Counted from the first letter of the stretch, positions 1 to 8,755 are shown. The stretch is 64,000 nucleotides of DNA from Lacticaseibacillus pabuli (GCF_028736235.1 NZ_CP117884.1:124001-188000); one strand, 5' to 3'. A program made the numbers and translations. Notes: generated by a model not told the origin, from the sequence alone.

Positions 1-69
1 GATGCCTTGCTTAAGTCCCAATGCGTTGGCGTCTGTTTGGCCGTGGCGGATGAAGTAAAATGTGGTCAT
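1..69 (-). CDS. Histidine phosphatase family protein (5' end only)
   Basis: Only the first 23 codons lie in the window; the gene continues past its left edge. The N-terminus reads MTTFYFIRHGQTDANALG. The RHGxT signature marks the phosphoglycerate-mutase-like histidine phosphatase superfamily, whose His is phosphorylated during catalysis. An AAAGGGG ribosome binding site lies upstream on the minus strand. It is divergent from the serine biosynthesis operon. The substrate cannot be told from this fragment. A role as the missing phosphoserine phosphatase is conceivable from position only and is not supported by sequence. Confidence 0.8.
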   Translation of the reverse strand, partial: MTTFYFIRHGQTDANALGLKQGI

Positions 70-160
70 GCCGGTGCCCCTTTCGCGATTAACTAGGCAC
101 ATCATAACAGATAGACAGTAGAGAAAGACAACGCCTGTTAATTTAATTTTGCCCGAATCA

Positions 161-190
161 TTGACACCCGTCTATCAACCGTGATACCTT
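161..190 (+). promoter_or_regulatory. Promoter of the serCA operon
   Basis: A perfect TTGACA -35 box is followed about 17-18 bases later by a weak -10 (TACCTT) with an extended TG. It lies about 35 bases upstream of the leader peptide start, the right distance to transcribe the leader. The -10 position is inferred. Confidence 0.5.
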
Positions 191-223
191 TAGGCCATCG
201 AAAAATTAAGGAGGAACGAGCGC

Positions 224-286
224 ATGATTAAAATTCAATTGCACAAGCTGAACAGTTCCTCCTGGTCTACCACCGCATTTGTGTAG
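224..286 (+). CDS. Serine-rich leader peptide of serCA
   Basis: A 20-codon reading frame starts 8 bases after a strong AAGGAGG. Codons 11-15 encode S-S-S-W-S (agt tcc tcc tgg tct), so four serine codons fall within five positions, just before the operon for serine synthesis. The stop codon lies inside the 3' arm of the first downstream hairpin. This is the classical design of a ribosome-mediated attenuator (as in trp, his and ilv leaders): a ribosome starved for charged tRNA-Ser stalls in the serine run. The peptide itself probably has no other function. The frame and codons are seen directly; the regulatory role is inferred. Confidence 0.8.
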   Translation: MIKIQLHKLNSSSWSTTAFV

Positions 287-395
287 ACCATCTTTGTATT
301 ACCGGTCTCACACAGGTGCTTTTCGCCAGATGTGAGACCGCGATAATTCCCGAACTTTCGCGCCCTCATAGCCTGGCTATGGGGGCTTTTGTTTT
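264..395 (+). promoter_or_regulatory. Transcription attenuator of serCA with intrinsic terminator
   Basis: Competing arms can be paired by eye: arm 1 GGTCTAC (264-270), arm 2 GTAGACC (283-289), arm 3 GGTCTCACA (304-312) and arm 4 TGTGAGACC (331-339). Pairing 1:2 (7 bp) leaves 3:4 (9 bp) free to form. Pairing 2:3 (8 bp, one bulged C) frees arm 4, whose TGTGAG can pair with CTCATA (365-370) in the 5' arm of the terminator. The terminator is a 10-bp stem (362-371 with 377-386) followed by TTTTGTTTT. Stalling at the serine codons would cover arm 1 and favour 2:3, hence read-through. A ribosome at the stop codon covers arm 2, favouring 3:4 and termination. Confidence 0.72.
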
Positions 396-434
396 GGCCA
401 ATGACATTGGAACAAGCAACTTGGAGGTTCATTC

Positions 435-1511
435 ATGACGATTTATAACTTTGCGGCGGGGCCAGCGATGATGCCGGCACCCGTCATTAAGCAGATTCAG
501 GACGAGTTGCCGTCCCTGCATGGCAGCGGCATGAGCATTCTTGAAGTTTCACATCGCGGTCAGGATTTTGAGAAGATTATTGAAGATGCCGAGGCTGACT
601 TACGTGAGTTGATGGCCATTCCGGATGATTACGCGGTGCTCTTCATGCAGGGGGGCGGTACGGGCCAATTTGCCGCAGCACCGATGAATCTGGCGCGTCA
701 GTTCAAACGGATTGCCGTGCTCGATTCTGGCCAGTGGGCGGCACGGGCCGATGCGGAAGCACGCCGTTTGGGGTTCACATCCGACGTGTTAGCCAGCACG
801 AAGACGGACCGCTATACGACACTGCCCGCTCTGCCCGAACCATTGCCGCAAGACCAATACGACTACGTGCACATCTGTGTGAACAACACGATTGAAGGCA
901 CCATGTTCCGCCAGTTGCCCGCGACGGAGACAACGCCGCTGGTGGGGGACATGTCCTCCAACATTCTGGCTCAGCGGTACAACGTGCGTGACTTTGGGAT
1001 GATTTTCGCGGGTGCACAAAAGAACCTGGGGCCAGCCGGGGTGACCGTCGTTATCGTGCGCCGCGACCTGTTGGGTGACGCAAAGCACGTGCCTAGTGCC
1101 TTTGACTACCAGTTGTTTGATGCGAAACACTCGCTGTACAACACACCACCAGTTTTCGCCATTTATGCAGTCGGACTTGTCCTCAAGTGGCTCAAGGAAC
1201 AGGGCGGCGTCGACGAAATGCAGCGGCGCAACGAGGCTAAGTCGCAGCTACTCTACGACTACCTGGATCAATCACGACTATTCTTTAACCCCGTGAAACC
1301 TGCCGACCGTTCCATCACCAACGTACCGTTCATGACGGGTGATGCCGACCTTGACGCTGCCGTTGTCACAGCCGCCACGGCACACGGCTTGTTGAACTTG
1401 AAGGGGCACCGGAGCGTCGGCGGCCTGCGCGCCAGCCTATACAACGCCATGCCGCTAGCTGGGGCCGAGGCGCTGGTCGATTTCTTAAACGACTTTGAAA
1501 AGCATCATTAG
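435..1511 (+). CDS. serC: Phosphoserine aminotransferase
   Basis: A cytosolic PLP enzyme of the phosphorylated serine pathway, converting 3-phosphohydroxypyruvate and glutamate to phosphoserine and 2-oxoglutarate. The 358-residue length is normal for SerC. Visible family motifs are N-terminal NFAAGPA, GGGTGQF near residue 75, the NNTIEGT segment near 150, DMSSN near 172, and AQKNLGPAG near 195, where the lysine should form the Schiff base with PLP. The start follows TTGGAGG by a normal spacing. It is the first gene of serC-serA, downstream of a serine-coded attenuator. No serB lies beside it. Confidence 0.95.
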   Translation: MTIYNFAAGPAMMPAPVIKQIQDELPSLHGSGMSILEVSHRGQDFEKIIEDAEADLRELMAIPDDYAVLFMQGGGTGQFAAAPMNLARQFKRIAVLDSGQWAARADAEARRLGFTSDVLASTKTDRYTTLPALPEPLPQDQYDYVHICVNNTIEGTMFRQLPATETTPLVGDMSSNILAQRYNVRDFGMIFAGAQKNLGPAGVTVVIVRRDLLGDAKHVPSAFDYQLFDAKHSLYNTPPVFAIYAVGLVLKWLKEQGGVDEMQRRNEAKSQLLYDYLDQSRLFFNPVKPADRSITNVPFMTGDADLDAAVVTAATAHGLLNLKGHRSVGGLRASLYNAMPLAGAEALVDFLNDFEKHH

Positions 1512-1538
1512 GACCATCATCACAGGAGGATAATGCCA

Positions 1539-2711
1539 ATGTTTCACGTGAAAACATTTAATGCGATTGCCCAGACTGGGCTCGACCGATTCACTGCAGA
1601 CTATGATTTAAATACGGAGGCGGCGCCAGATGCCTACTTGATTCGTTCGGTTAACTTGCGTGACCAGAACTTGCCTGAGTCTCTGAAGGTGATTGTCCGT
1701 GCCGGCGCGGGGTACAACAACGTGCCGATTCATAAGGCAACGGCCAACGGAACGGCAGTATTCAACACGCCGGGGAGTAATGCGAACGCGGTGAAGGAAC
1801 TTGTTGTGGCCATGCTTATTGTCGCGGCACGGAACTTGTTCTCAGCGGCAAGCTATGCGGCGCAAAACAGTGGCGCTGACATCTCGCTTCGGACTGAAAA
1901 AGAGAAGACCAAGTTTAACGGGACAGAATTGATGGGCAAGACGCTGGCAGTCATCGGTGTCGGCCACGTCGGCGCATTGGTCGCCCATGCGGCCAGTGAC
2001 CTGGGGATGCGGGTCGTAGGTTATGACCCATACTTGTCCGCAGATGATGCTTGGCATATTCCCACCAGCACCGTGCGCGCACGCAGTCTGGAAGAAGCGA
2101 TTGCCCAGGCCGATTACGTGACCGTGCACGTGCCGAAGAATGACGAGACAACCGGCATGATTAGCACGGCACAATTTGAACAGATGAAGCCGGGGACAGT
2201 GCTATTGAACTTTGCTCGTGGTGGCATTGTCGACAACCAGGCAGCGGTTGCTGCACTGGACAAAGGTCAGATCAGACGTTATATGACCGACTTTGGTGAT
2301 AACACCATTTTGAACCGACGCGACGTTCTCATTACCCCGCACTTAGGCGGATCCACGCTGCAGGCGGAAGACAACGGCGCAGTGCAGGCTGCCACGACCA
2401 TCATGACTTTCTTGGAGACGGGCAATGTGGCCAACAGTATTAACCTGCCAACCCTGCAAGTACCTTTCCGCACGAAATATCGTTTGACCGTCATGCACGA
2501 GAACATTCCAAACATGGTCGGCCAAATTGCGACCACGCTCGCGACAGCTGGCATCAACATTGAGGGAATGAGCAACGCGGCTAAGCGTAAGGTTGCGTAC
2601 TCAATCATTGACATCAACGCGCTAAACAAGCAACGCGCCGAGGAGTTGCTGACGCAGCTGCGGGCAATTCCAGCAGTGCAGCGGGTGCGCTTAATCACCA
2701 ATAATATGTAG
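1539..2711 (+). CDS. serA: D-3-phosphoglycerate dehydrogenase with ACT domain
   Basis: Catalyses the first step of serine synthesis, NAD-dependent oxidation of 3-phosphoglycerate. The N-terminal half holds RAGAGYNN; the Rossmann motif GVGHVGALV lies near residue 140, FARGGIVD near 228 and the catalytic-histidine segment TPHLGGST near 270. The last ~75 residues (starting RLTVMHENIPNMVG) form an ACT domain, the usual serine-sensing module. At ~390 residues it is the short SerA type. ATG 1533 sits only 3 bases from AGGAGG, whereas ATG 1539 has 9-base spacing, so the latter is preferred. It follows serC by 27 bases in one operon. Its first codons overlap a parS-like sequence. Confidence 0.95.
   Translation: MFHVKTFNAIAQTGLDRFTADYDLNTEAAPDAYLIRSVNLRDQNLPESLKVIVRAGAGYNNVPIHKATANGTAVFNTPGSNANAVKELVVAMLIVAARNLFSAASYAAQNSGADISLRTEKEKTKFNGTELMGKTLAVIGVGHVGALVAHAASDLGMRVVGYDPYLSADDAWHIPTSTVRARSLEEAIAQADYVTVHVPKNDETTGMISTAQFEQMKPGTVLLNFARGGIVDNQAAVAALDKGQIRRYMTDFGDNTILNRRDVLITPHLGGSTLQAEDNGAVQAATTIMTFLETGNVANSINLPTLQVPFRTKYRLTVMHENIPNMVGQIATTLATAGINIEGMSNAAKRKVAYSIIDINALNKQRAEELLTQLRAIPAVQRVRLITNNM
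1540..1555. other. parS-like site (14/16)
   Basis: TGTTTCACGTGAAAAC matches the Bacillus-type parS consensus (TGTTTCACGTGAAACA) at 14 of 16 positions, including the whole CACGTG core. It overlaps the first serA codons, as some Firmicutes parS sites lie in genes. It would load ParB/Spo0J for chromosome segregation. A second, better match lies about 14 kb away. Confidence 0.55.
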
Positions 2712-2725
2712 TTCGTTTGCTAACC

Positions 2726-2758
2726 AAAAAGGCGTGTGTCAGTCGGCACACGCCTTTT
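2726..2758 (+). terminator. Terminator after serA
   Basis: AAAAAGGCGTGTG and CACACGCCTTTT form a strong stem with a short loop. A/T runs on both sides let it work for serA and for the convergent rgg-type gene. Confidence 0.85.
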
Positions 2759-2763
2759 GATAT

Positions 2764-3738
2764 TCAAGTAAAAAAGACGTACTTGTCGGGGTTCTTGTGG
2801 CTTTTTAAGATTAAATCCAACATTTTACGCTTAGCGGCGACCTCTTTTTTTAAACCAAGTTCGCGGTAGAGTTCGATGACCCGTTCGCACGTCTCAACAC
2901 CGTCAGAGAGCTTACCAACGTAAATCTGATACCAGCCGCGCATGAACATTGTCATCAAAGCGGTACTCGCAACGTTAAACGCGCGTAAATGACTGTGCCA
3001 GTTAATGCAGTCCCTGGCGTATTGATAATCGCCGTCGTAAATGAAGCGGGAGAAGGCGGCCTGAACCAAATCCGTTAAAATTTCGACGTTTTGAGGCAGA
3101 ACCTTCTTACCGCTATTGCGCTGATAGGCGGCCTTGGTCAAACGATACAGTGTGCTGACATCCATCATAGATCCAAAAAAACGCAATAAGAACAGTTCAA
3201 ATGTGCCCCACTCGTCGACTTTGTAGAGGTAAGCCACAACCGGTCGGATTTTTGTTCTAAAGGACGCCATCATCGCGGGAACATCAGCGTACAGTTGGTG
3301 GTTCTGATTGATTAACTCGACTTCGTACAAAATTTGACGGTATATTCTGTAAAACTTCTCCCAGCGTGCCACGTTGTCCTTGGTGAGCAAGGATTCGTTC
3401 ATGATCCGCAAGTCTTCAAGCTGTTTTGCACTCATCTTGTGGTTGCTTGCGTCATCAAAAGTGACTAGGCTCTCAAAGGGCACGATGTAGGGCGCGGAAA
3501 TGGGCAGGGTGGTGGTGCCAAGTACACCGTTAGTTGACCACTTGTCCTGCCGAAAACTGAATTCTTCAATTGACACCCCCACTCGCGCCAGAAGGTGTAA
3601 AAGGCGCCGGTAAGTGATTTCCCGCTCGCCGCGTTCGAACTTGCTTATGAAACTGACGCTACACTGGTCGTCTGCAATCTGTGCCATTGTAAGATTGTGT
3701 GCCTTGCGAATGCTGCGAAATAACTCACCGTCGTTCAT
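2764..3738 (-). CDS. Rgg/GadR/MutR family transcriptional regulator
   Basis: A 324-residue regulator with an N-terminal XRE-type helix-turn-helix (residues ~5-60; motif TMAQIADDQCSVSFISKFERGE). It is followed by a long alpha-helical C-terminal domain of the kind that binds short peptides in Rgg proteins. Length and layout fit Rgg/MutR. It is divergent from an MFS exporter with about 85 bases between starts, so control of that exporter and of itself is likely. I see no convincing short hydrophobic peptide gene beside it, so whether it senses a peptide is open. Confidence 0.8.
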   Translation of the reverse strand: MNDGELFRSIRKAHNLTMAQIADDQCSVSFISKFERGEREITYRRLLHLLARVGVSIEEFSFRQDKWSTNGVLGTTTLPISAPYIVPFESLVTFDDASNHKMSAKQLEDLRIMNESLLTKDNVARWEKFYRIYRQILYEVELINQNHQLYADVPAMMASFRTKIRPVVAYLYKVDEWGTFELFLLRFFGSMMDVSTLYRLTKAAYQRNSGKKVLPQNVEILTDLVQAAFSRFIYDGDYQYARDCINWHSHLRAFNVASTALMTMFMRGWYQIYVGKLSDGVETCERVIELYRELGLKKEVAAKRKMLDLILKSHKNPDKYVFFT

Positions 3739-3824
3739 CTTTATTCTCCTATAGTAGAATTTTGACTAAAGTATACCCCAATCCCCGTATGCTTGTCCCA
3801 TCAAGAGACAAGGAGGAAATGGTC

Positions 3825-5129
3825 ATGAGGGAGCTCACGAAGAATACGGCATACGGGACACTATTAGCCGCCAGAATCATCGACGGCATCGGCAATAGTC
3901 TCTATAACATTGTGTTCATCATTTACGCGGCGAGTATGCCGTTCAAAACCATGGCGGTGTCCTTGGCGAGCATGGCTGGTTTGATTCCGATGCTGATGCA
4001 AGTCGTCACGGGATACGCGGCGGACCGGACACAACACAAGGTGCAAGGCGTGCTGTGGGTGTATGTTGCTCAGGCAGCGTTGTTTGCAGGGCTGGCACTA
4101 TTTATCTCCTTTCCGGGCAGTTGGCCGCTGTTCATCTTACTGCTGTCAATTAACATCATTTCTGATACGCTTGGCATGTACGCGGGCGGGATGCTGATGC
4201 CACTCCTGAAACATATTGTGCCTGCTGAAGAGCTGCACCAGGCTGTGTCACTCAACAGTGCGGCTAGTACGACGGTTGAATTGGTGTTTCAGGCAGTTGG
4301 TGCAAGCTTGATTGTGCTGTTGCAACACAATTACGTCGTCTTCGGTCTGATCAACGTCGCGTCTTTTGCGCTGGCGGCGGGTATCATGTTTCGTCAGCGC
4401 CAGCTTCTCAGTCAGGCGGAAGCGGAACCTGCTGTGCAGGCGCAAGCCACGCACATACAGGTACACCAAAGCTCGTTCTTTCGCGGCTTTCGGGATGCAC
4501 TTCACTATTTGCTGGGCAATCGTTTCCTGAGTGTGACCATCTTTCTGGCGGTATTTATCAACTTTGTGGGCGCCAGTCAGGATGTGATGATCAACGTGAC
4601 ACTCCTGCATGCGCAACGGCTGTGGATTGGCAACTATGGGATGACCGTCGCCATCGTGAACACCCTTTTTGGGGTGGGCATGGTGTTGGGCATGGTATTT
4701 GCCAAGGATGGCCTGCAAAAGTTACCACTCATGACATTGGTTGGCCTTTCCCTATCGATGTTGGTCGTGGTCGCGGCGGCATTTCTGTGGGGCGGGCGGA
4801 TACTGTTGTGTGTGGCGAGTTTTCTCGCCGCTTACATGATTGCGAAGGTGAACCCACGCCTGAGCGCCATCGTGATGTTGACGGTCGACGAAACGCACAT
4901 GGCACAAACCAGTGGCATTATGGGGATGCTTGTCATGATTGGTACGCCACTAGGACAGGCACTCTTCGTCACCCTGTTGAACGTCACGGGTGATACCACG
5001 GCCTGGCTAGTGTATGGCGGACTGAGTGCCGTCATTGGCCTGGTTGCCTTCGTGGCGGCGCGCCTGATTGTGGAGCCACAATTGCCGCAGACACACAGCA
5101 ACAAATCAAAAGTTTCAGAGGCCGAATGA
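3825..5129 (+). CDS. MFS transporter, 12-helix type
   Basis: A polytopic membrane protein of 434 residues with about 12 hydrophobic segments and the MFS loop 2-3 motif region GYAADRTQHKVQ. Start 3825 lies 8 bases from AGGAGG; the in-frame ATG at 3819 is too close and longer upstream extensions have no ribosome site. The family usually exports drugs or small metabolites by proton antiport; the substrate is unknown. It is divergent from an Rgg-type regulator, which probably controls it. A second MFS gene follows after about 110 bases. Confidence 0.8.
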   Translation: MRELTKNTAYGTLLAARIIDGIGNSLYNIVFIIYAASMPFKTMAVSLASMAGLIPMLMQVVTGYAADRTQHKVQGVLWVYVAQAALFAGLALFISFPGSWPLFILLLSINIISDTLGMYAGGMLMPLLKHIVPAEELHQAVSLNSAASTTVELVFQAVGASLIVLLQHNYVVFGLINVASFALAAGIMFRQRQLLSQAEAEPAVQAQATHIQVHQSSFFRGFRDALHYLLGNRFLSVTIFLAVFINFVGASQDVMINVTLLHAQRLWIGNYGMTVAIVNTLFGVGMVLGMVFAKDGLQKLPLMTLVGLSLSMLVVVAAAFLWGGRILLCVASFLAAYMIAKVNPRLSAIVMLTVDETHMAQTSGIMGMLVMIGTPLGQALFVTLLNVTGDTTAWLVYGGLSAVIGLVAFVAARLIVEPQLPQTHSNKSKVSEAE

Positions 5130-5241
5130 GCCGGCATATAAGCACTTTGCCGAAACTGTCCGGCTAGGGTCTGGGCAATTTGCGGAAAAAGGTTCACTAT
5201 AGAAAGGACACATATATCTAATCTAGAAAGAAGAAAAGCAA

Positions 5242-6738
5242 TTGTCTAAACGGAACATATTCATCGTCACGGCGGCACTATTGCTGTCGAACGCGATGGG
5301 GGGCATCGATAGCACCATCGTCAATACCGCCATGCCAGCCATTATTGCCGACTTGCACGGGATTGAGTACATGGGGTGGCTCGTCGCCATCTTCTTACTC
5401 GGTACCGCTGTGAGCACACCACTCTGGAGTAAAATTGGGGAACGCTTGGGAAATAAACGGGCGTACCAACTCGCTGCATTGTTCTTTGTTCTCGGATCAT
5501 TTCTCCAGGGCCATGCGCCGAGCATGGTATTTCTGATTATTTCCCGGGCAATAGCCGGTATTGGGAACGGGGGAATGATTTCCCTGCCATACATTATTTA
5601 CGCGGAGCTGTACGCAGATCCCCGCAGACGGATGAAGGTGCTCGGCCTTGTTTCTGCCAGTTTCAGTACCGCGACAATCATTGGCCCTTTGGTTGGTGGT
5701 TACATCGTTGATAACTTCGGCTGGCACTGGGTCTTCTACATCAACGTGCCAATCGGTTTGCTGTCTGCCATTCTCGTGCAGATTTTCTTCAACGAGAAGC
5801 GGCGGCAGAGCAACGGTCGTGCCGTCGATTACATGGGCGCTGGTCTGTTAGTGGTTGGCTTAACCGTTCTCCTGACCGCGACCGAGTTGATTGGTGAGGC
5901 CAGTGCAACGGTTGTCCTTGTCATGTTTGCCGTCGCTATCCTGGTGCTCGGGGTCATGATGCGGGTTGAACTGCACGCTGAGGATCCGATTATTCCCGCG
6001 CGGCTGTTCAACAACCGGGCACTGCTCATCGACTTTGTTCTCTTCATGATTATCTGGGGGGCCTTCATGGGTATCGTGACGTACGTACCAATGTGGGCGC
6101 AAGCGCTGCTGGGCACAACCGCGCTCATTGGGGGTGCCACGCAGATTCCGAGTTCCTTTGCGAACTTCGGGGGTTCCAGTCTGGTTGCGCCACTGCGCAG
6201 CAAGATTTCCCCGCAACAAGTGATCGCACTGGGCACGTGGACGTTGGTCGGCGCGTTCGTCATCATGGTCTTGATGGGTGTGCATGGCGCGTACTGGCTC
6301 CTGCTGGTTGCCGGCTTCTGCCAAGGCTTTGGGAACGGGATGTGCTTCAACGAGCTGCAAGTTAAGGTGCAAATGGATGCCGTCATGGAAGATGTTCCAG
6401 CCGCCACGTCCTTTAGCTTCCTGATCCGCATGCTTGCCCAGACCTTTACGAGCTCCATCTTCGGGATCATCATGAACAGTGCCTTACGCCGCGGCGTGCA
6501 GGCTAGCCATGGTCAGATTACGATGGGCATGATGAACAAGCTGAGCAATTCCGAAAGTGCCAAGTTCTTGCCGCAACACCTGATGCCGCAAATGCGCAAC
6601 ATCATGCATAATGGCTTGCACAACATCATGATGCTGTCCCTGATCATGATGTTGGTTGCCGCAGCAATTAACGGCTGGGCACTCGTGCTCGAGAAGCGGA
6701 AGCGCGATGCGAAGCGTCTTGCTGCCAAAGCCGCATAG
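5242..6738 (+). CDS. MFS transporter, DHA2-like (about 14 helices)
   Basis: A 498-residue membrane protein starting at TTG after the purine-rich AGAAAGAAGAAAAG. Motif D1-like GGIDSTIVNTAMPAI in helix 1, the motif A loop SKIGERLGNKRAYQ near residue 65, and motif C-like TIIGPLVGGYIVDNFGWHWVFYIN near 150 place it in the EmrB/QacA group of proton-driven drug exporters. The rare start and weak ribosome site suggest modest expression. It may be co-transcribed with the preceding MFS gene, although a small hairpin lies between them. Confidence 0.85.
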   Translation: MSKRNIFIVTAALLLSNAMGGIDSTIVNTAMPAIIADLHGIEYMGWLVAIFLLGTAVSTPLWSKIGERLGNKRAYQLAALFFVLGSFLQGHAPSMVFLIISRAIAGIGNGGMISLPYIIYAELYADPRRRMKVLGLVSASFSTATIIGPLVGGYIVDNFGWHWVFYINVPIGLLSAILVQIFFNEKRRQSNGRAVDYMGAGLLVVGLTVLLTATELIGEASATVVLVMFAVAILVLGVMMRVELHAEDPIIPARLFNNRALLIDFVLFMIIWGAFMGIVTYVPMWAQALLGTTALIGGATQIPSSFANFGGSSLVAPLRSKISPQQVIALGTWTLVGAFVIMVLMGVHGAYWLLLVAGFCQGFGNGMCFNELQVKVQMDAVMEDVPAATSFSFLIRMLAQTFTSSIFGIIMNSALRRGVQASHGQITMGMMNKLSNSESAKFLPQHLMPQMRNIMHNGLHNIMMLSLIMMLVAAAINGWALVLEKRKRDAKRLAAKAA

Positions 6739-6769
6739 CTGATTCCTCATTTAGCAAAAATTATTCAAT

Positions 6770-6833
6770 GAAAACCGCACGTGCTGTCATGCCGATTTAA
6801 CGGCAAAGAAAGCGCTTGCGGTTTTTGTGTCAA
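6770..6833 (+). terminator. Terminator after the DHA2 exporter
   Basis: AAAACCGCA and TGCGGTTTTT pair around an inner TGCCG/CGGCA hairpin, followed by a T run. The 3' part contains a cre-like GAAAGCGCTTGC, probably by coincidence. Confidence 0.7.
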
Positions 6834-6876
6834 CCGAATAATTGCAAACAAGTTAAAATTTATTGGCAAAAAAGGC

Positions 6877-6905
6877 TTGACGATGGCAGAAATATAATCT
6901 AAAGT
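6877..6905 (+). promoter_or_regulatory. Promoter of T-box leader 1
   Basis: TTGACG, a 17-base spacer, then TAAAGT. A perfect TATAAT at 6893 is too close to this -35 to be its partner. Transcription would start near 6912, just before stem I of the T-box. Confidence 0.45.
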
Positions 6906-6911
6906 ACAGTC

Positions 6912-7203
6912 ATTATCAAGACAGACAAAAACAAAGCGTAGCAAGAGTAACTGTCAGCGCGTCTCAGTGAGCCGTATCTAGTGTGAAGCGGCACGTTAAC
7001 ACAGCGAAAGTAGGCTACAAGTTTCCGCCGCGACCATGTGAAGCAGCGGATGGGATTGCGCCCATTACAGCAATGGAGTATCGCCGGTTTCCGGAGCCGG
7101 CCGTACTTTTTGAGGTAGCGTTGGTGACGGCGCTGCAAAGTAAGGTGGTACAGCGTCCTAGGCGCCCTTAGCAATGAATTCAGATTGCTAAGGGCGTTTT
7201 TTT
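6912..7203 (+). ncRNA. T-box riboswitch 1 (tentative Val specifier, GUA)
   Basis: The T-box AAGGTGGTACAGCG (7142-7155) precedes a 13-bp terminator stem (7163-7175 with 7184-7196) and seven T residues. Stem I begins with GTAGC (6938-6942) pairing GCTAC (7014-7018). The specifier loop has AAGAGTAA on the 5' side and CGAAAGTAG on the 3' side. Reading the codon one base after the GAA of the loop-E motif gives GUA (7010-7012), valine. The TGGT of the T-box fits a tRNA with discriminator A. The RNA would bind uncharged tRNA-Val and prevent termination ahead of the BCAA carrier. The T-box call is firm; the specifier is inferred. Confidence 0.85.
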
Positions 7204-7271
7204 GTGGCCCAGGTGCAGTCATGCGTCTCTGTCCTGTTGAAATGATGTGTCATTATTCGGAGGTTAGCCTT

Positions 7272-8660
7272 ATGGAAATCAAGAAACAGAAATTATCGCG
7301 GCGTCAGTTAATCATCCTCGGATCCATGCTCTTCGGCCTGTTCTTCGGCGCGGGGAACCTGATTTTCCCCATACATCTTGGCCAACTGTCCGGTAGCAAC
7401 TGGCTCCCGGCCACGCTGGGTTTCTTACTATCAGCGGTCTGCTTGCCATTGATGTCAATCCTGGCCATCTCGATGACGCGCTCGGATAGTATGTACCACT
7501 TGGCCCGTCCAGCTGGGAAATATTTTGCGCTCTTCTTCCTAATTGCGACGCACGCCAGCTTGGGACTGCTCATCGCATCCCCCCGTACCGCGACGGTTTC
7601 CTTTGAAATTGGGATTAAGCCCTTTATTGCCGCGGGGAGTCAACGTTGGGCGCTCCTCATTTATTCACTACTATTCTTTGGCATCACGTACTTGCTGAGC
7701 CGCAATCAGTCCAAGATGACCTCCTACGTTGGCAAGATTCTGAACCCACTGCTCCTCTTGCTCCTGACCGCCGTTTTTGCCACTGCCTTTATCATCAAAG
7801 GCGATGGCGCGACGCTTGGCAAACTCGGACAGGCGGGTGCCGCTAACGCTAACATGGTCAATGGCTTCCTCCAGGGTTACAACACGATGGATGCGCTGGC
7901 GGGGCTTGGCTTTGGGGTCACCATTGTCACGGCACTCAGTTTCTTTGGGGTTGTGAACCCGAACACGCGCTCTAAAGACGTCGCGAAAATCGGCGGAATC
8001 TCCATGGGCCTTGAAGCCATCATTTATACGCTGCTAATCGCGCTCGGTGCTATCTCCACAACCTTCACCAAGACCACGGCAAATGGTGGCCCTGCCTTCT
8101 CCGCCATCATGAACCATTACACCGGCATTATCGGCACCGCTATCCTTGCTGCGATGGCCATCATGGCGTGCCTGACGACGGCGATTGGGCTGGTCACATC
8201 ATTCTCCCAGGATCTGGGCAAACGGTTCCCGAAAATTGGGTTCAAGCACTTTCTACCCATCACCTGCACGGGCGGGTTCATCATTTCCAACTTTGGCCTG
8301 AACGAAATTATCGCCTTGTCCTCGCCAATTCTGAGTCTTCTATACCCACTGGCAATCGGACTCATCATCCTCGGCCTCATGTACCCGCTGATTGGCAAGA
8401 ACAAGCTGGTTTACAAGACGACGATTGGGCTGACGCTGATCCCCGCCATCTTGGATGCTATCCACACGCTGCCACCATTTCTTGGCAATATGGCGTTCTT
8501 CAAGGCAATTGATACGTTTGCGGGCCACTACATCCCGTGGTTTAGCATTGGCATGGACTTTGTACCGTTCATGATTGCAGGCATTCTGGGTGGCATCATC
8601 ATCAGCAAACTGGCAGGAAAAACCTTACACGCAACGGCGCCTGAACAAGAACTCGAGTGA
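7272..8660 (+). CDS. brnQ: Branched-chain amino acid:cation symporter, BrnQ/LIVCS family (copy 1)
   Basis: A 462-residue membrane protein with about 12 helices. The N-terminal LFGLFFGAGNLIFPIHLGQ and the central NGFLQGYNTMDALAGLGFG are BrnQ signatures. It imports leucine, isoleucine and valine with Na+ or H+. Start 7272 lies 8 bases after GGAGG; an upstream in-frame start inside the T-box terminator is not credible. A T-box leader controls it. A paralogue with the same motifs, and its own T-box, lies on the other strand near 43 kb. Confidence 0.92.
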   Translation: MEIKKQKLSRRQLIILGSMLFGLFFGAGNLIFPIHLGQLSGSNWLPATLGFLLSAVCLPLMSILAISMTRSDSMYHLARPAGKYFALFFLIATHASLGLLIASPRTATVSFEIGIKPFIAAGSQRWALLIYSLLFFGITYLLSRNQSKMTSYVGKILNPLLLLLLTAVFATAFIIKGDGATLGKLGQAGAANANMVNGFLQGYNTMDALAGLGFGVTIVTALSFFGVVNPNTRSKDVAKIGGISMGLEAIIYTLLIALGAISTTFTKTTANGGPAFSAIMNHYTGIIGTAILAAMAIMACLTTAIGLVTSFSQDLGKRFPKIGFKHFLPITCTGGFIISNFGLNEIIALSSPILSLLYPLAIGLIILGLMYPLIGKNKLVYKTTIGLTLIPAILDAIHTLPPFLGNMAFFKAIDTFAGHYIPWFSIGMDFVPFMIAGILGGIIISKLAGKTLHATAPEQELE

Positions 8661-8755
8661 ACCATTTACCACATACCATTTACCACATAACACATAACAC
8701 ATACCACATAATGCATTGCCGACATAGCACCACCACATAGCTCTGCACACATAGT
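8661..8755 (+). repeat. CACATA-rich tract after brnQ copy 1
   Basis: C/A-rich, low-G sequence with many copies of CACATA, ACACATAG and ACCACATA, irregularly spaced, between the stop codon and the terminator. Similar tracts on the coding strand precede brnQ copy 2 and the liv operon. It contains no reading frame or hairpin. Confidence 0.7.

Noticed and set aside
235..432. 65-codon minus-strand frame over the serC leader
   Set aside because: It overlaps the leader peptide and attenuator hairpins, and has no ribosome site.
5829..6473. 214-codon minus-strand frame opposite the DHA2 exporter
   Set aside because: Shadow frame: no ribosome site, and the plus strand encodes a clear MFS protein.
6803..6816. 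cre-like AGAAAGCGCTTGCG
   Set aside because: It is part of a terminator stem downstream of a gene, not in a promoter.
7185..7271. An in-frame 29-codon N-terminal extension of brnQ copy 1
   Set aside because: It starts inside the T-box terminator and has no ribosome site, while ATG 7272 has GGAGG at 8 bases.
8661..8755. CRISPR array from the repeated CACATA units
   Set aside because: Units are 6-8 bases, irregularly spaced, with no spacer structure and no cas genes.
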